DNA from: Enoplosus armatus
Taxonomy: Eukaryota; Chordata; Actinopteri; Centrarchiformes; Enoplosidae
Reading direction: 5' to 3'
Assembly (NCBI RefSeq): GCF_043641665.1
Contig: NC_092193.1
Span: forward strand, 761,501-825,500
DNA length: 64,000 nucleotides
The position numbers and the translations under genes are program-made. Shown piece by piece: positions 57,626 through 64,000 of the stretch. Each line of letters opens with the position of its first letter. Positions within the stretch are counted from its first letter, which is position 1. The notes under the pieces are model-generated. The model made no database searches and was not told where the DNA came from. It worked only from the letters and a program-made list of their open reading frames with translations.

Positions 57626-59040
57626 GAAAGTGTCTCAGCTTTATCTCGAAATCTCCAATGTGTCTGTTTTCTTAAATATGTATATATATATATGTGTAAT
57701 AACTAGAATAATACGTTATGTGCATGTGCTTCACAAAGAGTTTTATATTTATTGTGTTTTCAATATTTATTTATTTATTTCTACACAATCTCTGTCTTTA
57801 ACTTGTTTCTTTGGTGAGTTTGGCTCCAGGGTGCTCATATAATATCTTCTCATGAAGATGGACTGAAGTGGTTTTGTATTGATTACAACTTGTATTGTTT
57901 GTCTGAAGTCCAGTCTATTTCACACAGGCGGGGGGTCAGTAACAGCTCTCCAACTTCAGGCCTCATCATGAGCTTGACGAGCAGCTGAGCTAAACGTGTT
58001 GCTCAGGTCAATGTTGATATTATATTATGTTATGGGCTAAGTGTGGTATTCATTTTTATTAAATCAGAATACACTACAATATAAGAAACACCTGAAAAAC
58101 AATGTATAGTAGCAAGAGAAGAGTCATGAGGAAACACTGAGTGGATGAACAGTATCTGGCCGTTTCTGCTCTCTGTGGCGCCCCCTCGTGGCTGTGTTGA
58201 ACACATCAGTGACGACCTCTTTGTCTCATATGGTGCCTTGTAACGTATTTATGTGTCTGATTTCTGTTTGAAACAGGGATGATGATGTTTCCTGCTGCCA
58301 GAGGACACTGTTGAGCATCAGAAGTAAAAGAAAACAGCTCCTGGTTTCTTTGTTTTGCAGATATGTGCTTGATGTATACATTCATTCATGTTCTTGTGCC
58401 ACCACCACTTAAACAGTGCGTGTCATTCTGCAGGGACAATGTTCGGGAGGGGGCACCAGTCAGAGGCGACTGCTCGGCTAAATTTAGGACAATATTTATC
58501 ATTATCATTTTCAGTTTGAGCAGCAGATTAATGGGACTCGATTCTCACCCATATCAGAGAATGGAGCTTCAGTACCTTCACATCAGGGCCCAGGGGCCCC
58601 TGTTAAACAACACTGAACGGTGCCATTCGCTATAATGACTACCTTCACATTTGATACTTAAAGTACATTTGCTGAGGATTCTGCTGTAAAGTAAACTTCT
58701 TGTAATGGAGTATTTTTACACTGTAGTACTGAATACTCTTCCTGCACTGCCCAACAGATCTCCGTGTGTTTCATCTCCAGACGGTTTCATCCGGACACGA
58801 ATTGGTTCTGATTCCTGTGAACACGATCACTTCATTAGTCACGTGACTTTCAGCTGCTTATTCAAATTCACAAAACAATTTAAGAAGTCAAAAACTGTAA
58901 TGTTGTGTATCAGTCGGTTTGATGTACATTGTTTTGAACTCAACACAGTCCGTGGAATCATTCCAGCTCCACACTGAAGGTTTTAACACTAATTGTATTT
59001 TCTCTATTAACATATACAAACTCTTGTACTGCAGACAGAC
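57626..59040. other. SMG7-NMNAT2 intergenic region
   Basis: No gene recognised between the divergent genes apart from repeats. 58645-58735 is a partial copy of the 57195-57625 element. Confidence 0.55.
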
Positions 59041-59282
59041 CTGAAGTCATAGTTAGATATAATGGGGACACTAGAGTAATGATGGTCCTCAGTCTGCTGT
59101 GTGAGTGTCTCTTTAACAGACTGACGCTGCTTCCTGCCGCAGACACACCAACCTCGCCTCTCTCTCTGCGGCGGCTGCCTGCTACAAACAACCGACGACC
59201 GGGGACTACGAAGCACACAGGACCGGGACCCGACCGGACCGGGACACAGGAACCGACAGGAACACAGAGACCGACAGGAACC

Positions 59283-59367
59283 ATGACAGAAACCGCTAAA
59301 ACCCACGTCATCCTGCTGTCCTGCGGCAGCTTCAACCCCGTCACCAAGGGACACATCCATATGTTCG
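59283..59367 (+). CDS. NMNAT2: NMNAT2, first coding exon
   Basis: Nicotinamide mononucleotide adenylyltransferase 2 makes NAD+ from NMN and ATP; the vertebrate isoform is a Golgi/vesicle-associated axon survival factor. The exon encodes [20 protein letters not shown] and TKGHIHMF before a GTAAGG donor, in phase 1. It contains the nucleotidyltransferase signature [10 protein letters not shown], whose TKGH corresponds to the (H/T)XGH ATP-binding motif. The upstream GGAACC before ATG gives a fair Kozak context. Only this exon is in the window; the following 4.6 kb is intron 1. It lies head-to-head with SMG7 about 2.4 kb away, as NMNAT2 and SMG7 also do in human. Confidence 0.95.
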
Positions 59368-60789
59368 GTAAGGGGGGGGGCAGGGCTGTGTGTCATTAGA
59401 GGATGAAGATCACCTAAAAACCTCCCAAATAATAACATTACATATCTGCATCTGAGCTAAAAATCAGAAAACTATGACTGAGGTTTGGTGTGTTGTGTCT
59501 GGTCGCTGTCCAGCAGGGTGGTGCTGAAATGGGCGACGGCTCCACATCCAGTGGAATATGCAGATAACACAAAGAAAAAACCCAGTAATCACACTTTTCA
59601 AGAATACAACCGAGCCCAGCTCAGCGCAGTCTGAACCCGTTTTCAGACGGAAAAGACGGAAATGTTCCGTGTTGAACCTCCGCAGGCCTCGCGCGGCGTG
59701 TGGCGCAGCCCAGAAACGAGGGCTCTCGTGACGGATCCTCCAGAGATTCAGCATGTAGAGACAGAAACACGATGCAAAGCAAAGTCCCGAACAGACAGCC
59801 TCCGTGTGAGGGCAGCGGGCAGTGCCTTGCTCAGCGGCGGCTTCCTGCGTCATTAAAGAGGAGCTGCGGTTAAAACAGCAGCAGATGAATTATTCATGCT
59901 GCTGTCACTAAACAAGCATCACATGCAGCTCACAGGGGTTTACCTGGGCTCTGGGGCCTGTACAGTACTGAGCAATTCACTTCATCATTCATTTTCTATC
60001 TCAAACTAATACGGATTTATCCATTAATAGTGATGTAATTATGTTGTATTAAGGGGCTAATTAATGGATAAATGAATGGACAGTAATATATGGTAGTAAC
60101 ACTTAAATTAAGTTATACATTAAAAGGGCCTTCATTTCAATTATGGCTTTCAAGCTTTTTGGTCATTTGTAAGGGGTTTTCACCCTTTAAAATCCCTTTT
60201 GAATTGTGGAGATAACCAAAAACCCTTTAATGTATTATAATCTATTAATTTATCTAATACTTACAATCTAATTCTGAGGTGAATCCCCACTGGAAAGGAG
60301 ATAAGGTGTTTAAATTCAGGAGTTATATACAGATACAGGGTACAGGAGAGAGGACAAGCACCTCTCTAACATCTAAAACCACCACTAAATCTTTTATTTA
60401 TCCTAGTTTTAACAAAACTGGTCCTGATTTCAGTCTTTTCTCCAGCTGACGAGATGTCTCTCCTGAGAAACAAAAAATACCTTTATTGAGAAATGAGGCA
60501 GGAAAAAAGAAAAAGAACTATAATAGATAGTAGAACATAATAATAAAACTTAAATAATACAATAATGTAAGGTAAATTGAATTTAAAATGAAAGTCCTCT
60601 AGATATCAATAAACACCTTCATACTAAATATTTATCACTGATATAATGTATAAATAAGCCTTTTTTAAAGTGCAACATACTGAATAAATTATAATTCATT
60701 TAATACTCGCTGGCGTCAACTCGTGTCGTGTCAGTGGTCACCACAGCGCCCCCTAGTGGTGACAGCAGCTGGCTAGGTCCTTTCATCCC

Positions 60790-61456
60790 ATACACAGTAC
60801 ACAATACACAGTACAGTACACAGTACACAATACACAGTACACAGTACACAATACACAGTACACAGTACACAATACACAGTGCAGTACACAGTACACAATA
60901 CACAGTACACAGTACACAATACACAGTACAGTTCACAGTACACAATACACAGTACACAGTACAGTTCACAGTACACAATACACAGTTCACAGTACACAAT
61001 ACACAGTACAGTTCACAGTACACAATACACAGTACACAGTACACAATACACAGTACAGTTCACAGTACACAATACACAGTACCTAGTACACAATACACAG
61101 TACAGTTCACAGTACACAATACACAGTACAGTTCACAGTACACAATACACAGTACACAGTACACAATACACAGTACAGTTCACAGTACACAATACACAGT
61201 ACAGTACACAGTACACAATACACAGTACAGTACACAGTACACAATACACAGTACCGTACACAGTACACAGTACAGTTCACAGTACACAGTACACAGTACA
61301 CAATACACAGTACAGTTCACAGTGCACAATACACAGTACAGTACACAATACACAGTACAGTACACAGTACACAATACAAAGTACAGTTCACAGTACACAA
61401 TACACAGTACAGTTCACAGTTCACAGTACACAGTACCCAGTACACAGTACACAGTA
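60790..61456. repeat. CAGTACACA-type tandem repeat in NMNAT2 intron 1
   Basis: About 670 bp built from ACAGTACACA, ATACACAGTA and AGTTCACAGT blocks in a higher-order pattern of about 14-40 bp. Stop-free frames on both strands (up to 254 codons) are by-products of the repeat. Confidence 0.95.
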
Positions 61457-63920
61457 TTTGATTCACAGATCACGTTTCTCTTGTTTATTTAATTTAGTGG
61501 ACAGTTAAATAATTTGACATTTCATCTGGAACAGCCGCCATGTTTTTTGAACAGACCAATGACAGGCCAGCCAGCGGTGAGTCGTCCAATCAGCTGACTC
61601 ATGGTGACCTTTCAGAGCAGAGAGAGAAACAAACTGACCCCTTCAGACCTGGATCTGATGTGTGAAGTACACGAGCTCCTCCAGACTCTTCAAAACGAAA
61701 TACTTCACATTCAAACAGGAGTTGTGCAGCAACAGCATGTCAGAGCCTGCCATGTTCTGTAGCTCGCCTCTCACAAGGCGTTCTTTTGGACACAGGCATT
61801 TATTTTGCACATCCGTGCCGTCTCAAGCGTGCCGTGAGAACTCGTTGGCCGCATTAACTCAAGGGGAGTAAAGGAAACTTCACGCTGAGTCTTCACTTAA
61901 TGAAATATCCGAGAGAATTACTGCAGCGACGATGTAAACATCTTCCTCAATCACTAACCGGGCCTCAGTGCAACACACCAACATCGGTTCTGCAGAGTAA
62001 ACATCAGGCTGGTCCTTTAAGACGTGTGTTCTTCTGTGTATGCTCTTATTGTATTTATGTTAATGAACAAAAATATGCTTTTATTAGAATGTAAATTATT
62101 GTTATATTTAACTCAAATCATGAAATGAACTTTAACTGACTCTTAGGGCAGCTACATGGTATATTGGAAGGAATTCTACTATCAAGTGTTTTTAATTTGC
62201 CAACCTGTTCTGAGCTGAACACATGAACGTGTGCTGCGTTCAGATCAAACTTTCTTCTTTGATGATGATGCAGCAGCGCAGCAGCCATGTTCCCATCGTG
62301 ACCTATTTTCACCAGCAGCTCCTCCGTCTCTTTATCGTCTCTGGGCTTCTTCTTGATGGAGCTGAAGGTGTCGCTGTGAAGGAGAGTTAATCAGAAAACC
62401 ACAAAAACATTTCATGTCATTTGTCTTTTATGGAAATCTTGATTCATGACAGACTTAAAGCACAAAGTAAATACTAAAATCAGTACATCAATTCTTGCAC
62501 ATGTACAAATAACTGAATAACATACATCTTTCAGTAATGTACTTTTTTACACCACGTTTAAGCAAATATTACTAAAAAACATGATGATACTTTTACTGTA
62601 AGATTTGCTTTTTTTCCTTCATGGCCTCTACACTGACTAAGGATTATTATATTTCAGAATAAAGATAATAAGTCGTGTTCCCTCGTGATGTTGGCGACTT
62701 GGTAGATCGTTTAATCACCATTTTATGAGCTTCATGAGCTCACCTTCCTCTCACATCCTCAGAGACACGAGAAGGTGGAAATACTGACTCATTTATTTGC
62801 AAGCTAACAGTTGTCTCGCTAGCTAGGTTCAGTCGACTCAAAGTATTGTAAAACGGGCGAACAGGTTGTGTTCACTCATCTGTTGTTCCAGCTGTTTTCC
62901 TTGAATCACTTCCTGTCTTGCTTTCGTCTTTTGAGAGCCTGAGGAAACAGCCTTCAACAAACAACAACAAAGACTTAAAATCATAACGATCCGACCTCAA
63001 ACTCAAAGTCCTCCTCAGCTTCAGCCGGCTGAACACAAAACGTTCTTTTTCTTTTGATATGAAGCATGAATCATCGTTGCTGGTGTTTGAAAATAAAATG
63101 AAACAGAACACAAAGATGTGGACGATTTTGTCTTGAGTCTTTTTCACGTTATAATGACGTCTTTTTCTCTCATCCAAAGCATGGAGTCAAATTCAATAAA
63201 ACAAACCAACCTTTAATGAGATGAATTAAATTGATTAATTTTAATTGATTTTGTGTAGTAATGTAAAAGGTCGTCCTCACCTCTGTACTCTGGATGACCT
63301 GCAGCAGAGCTGCGGCTGATAAATCAACAGATGATTGCTATCAGTGCTGAACTGCTCTGTGTTGAATCTGCCATCACAGCTTTAATAACAACTTTGTTTG
63401 TGTCTTCTTCTTATTTTCAGTCTCAGAAACATTCAGATTCCTAACGATCGCAGTAACAGAGTGAATCTTTGCCAACAAGTCAAACAAAAACTCTCCATCA
63501 ATCACAGTCCTGCTCAAAGAGCTTGTTAGCGTCACTGTCGCCACAGTAACAAACTGTTCAATAGTTTTCCTTGTGTAGGAAAAGTTCATTGGGAATGCAG
63601 ATGAAGCCTGGAGCAGAGTTTTCAAAATAAAAGCCAGCAGTCAAAAAGTTGCTGAATTGTCTATCTTTCACTTCAAGTCCTTGTTCTAATCTGAGCAGCT
63701 TCTAAAACAGAGTAAGTGTCCATAGCATCCAGTGTGGCAGCCTGAAGACAAAACAGAGGGTTTACTGCACCGGTAACAGTCTGAACCTGCTGCTTTCAGC
63801 TGCGAATAACCTCATAGAGAAACTAGCAGAACATTCATCTTAAAGAAGTGCAAAAAGAATCTACAGAGGAAACAAAATACAATACACATATATATACTTA
63901 TATACAGTTAGGTAGTTTAG
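61457..63920. other. NMNAT2 intron 1, remainder
   Basis: No certain exon. A minus-strand frame at about 62376-62118 reads SDTFSSIKKKPRDDKETEEL after an acceptor-like TTCACAG; the codon use looks coding, but it has no second splice site or family match that I recognise. Confidence 0.4.
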
Positions 63921-63922
63921 TG

Positions 63923-64000
63923 CAATGGTTCCCAACCTAGGGGTCGGGCCCCTCCAAAGGGTCACCAGATAAATTTGAGGGGTCGTGAGATGATTAATGG
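63923..64000. mobile_element. hAT-type element, cut by window end
   Basis: Starts CAATGGTTCCCAACCTAGGG and continues into ..GGGTCACCAGAT.., the left end of a common fish hAT miniature element. The right end is outside the window. Confidence 0.7.

Noticed and set aside
60728..61508. 254- and 209-codon open frames (plus), with shorter minus-strand frames
   Set aside because: They lie entirely in a simple tandem repeat whose units lack stops; composition is only Q, Y, T, H, V, S, N and similar residues.
1..64000. CRISPR arrays, operons or prokaryotic systems
   Set aside because: The repeats are vertebrate mini- and microsatellites without spacers, and all genes have spliceosomal introns.
1..64000. 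tRNA or rRNA genes
   Set aside because: No A/B-box cloverleaf or rRNA core segment was recognised by eye; a tRNA or covariance scan would be needed to exclude small ones.

Overview
The window is vertebrate genomic DNA from a ray-finned fish, most likely a percomorph teleost. It has GT/AG introns, fish-type L2-like and Rex1/Babar-like LINEs, hAT-family miniature elements, minisatellites, and coding exons closely similar to vertebrate SMG7 and NMNAT2. It contains two unrelated blocks: part of the T-cell receptor alpha/delta locus (about 1-33.2 kb, all on the minus strand) and a head-to-head pair of housekeeping/neuronal genes (39.4-64 kb).

TCR block, in transcription order (right to left). Two short D-delta segments lie at 33134-33143 and 29018-29030, each with a 12-RSS on the 5' side and a 23-RSS on the 3' side. 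They are followed by one J-delta (28578-28625) and a three-exon C-delta (27141 to 26035). Then comes an array of 46 J-alpha segments from 21865 down to 268, each with a 12-RSS and a splice donor. C-alpha must lie beyond position 1. Five J-alpha segments and the J-delta depart from the FGXG bulge; one of them (1318-1375) looks broken. The array falls into subfamilies recognisable by shared RSS spacers. The largest uses a heptamer CACAACA and has spread by tandem duplication. No V segment is visible. Upstream of D-delta there are only LINE remnants and then SMG7, so the V genes must be elsewhere, plausibly on the C-alpha side in inverted orientation.

Repeat block, 29.4-36.2 kb. A 5'-truncated L2-like LINE sits between the two D segments. 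A second LINE C-terminal scrap (32772-32933) and an internally deleted Rex1/Babar-like copy (about 34690-36213) follow.

Gene block. SMG7, the nonsense-mediated decay factor, can be reconstructed on the minus strand as 23 coding exons from 56888 to 39379. The exons sum to 3594 bp with consistent phases, giving 1197 residues. Its introns carry two minisatellites, a (GT)n abutting a splice donor, and two hAT elements with 8-bp target duplications. NMNAT2 begins head-to-head on the plus strand with its first coding exon at 59283-59367. The rest of the window is its long first intron, which includes a roughly 680-bp tandem repeat.

Nothing here amounts to a new enzymatic system. The most notable content is the compact D-J-C delta / 46 J-alpha array with its homogeneous non-consensus heptamers, and the inferred requirement for V genes on the far side.
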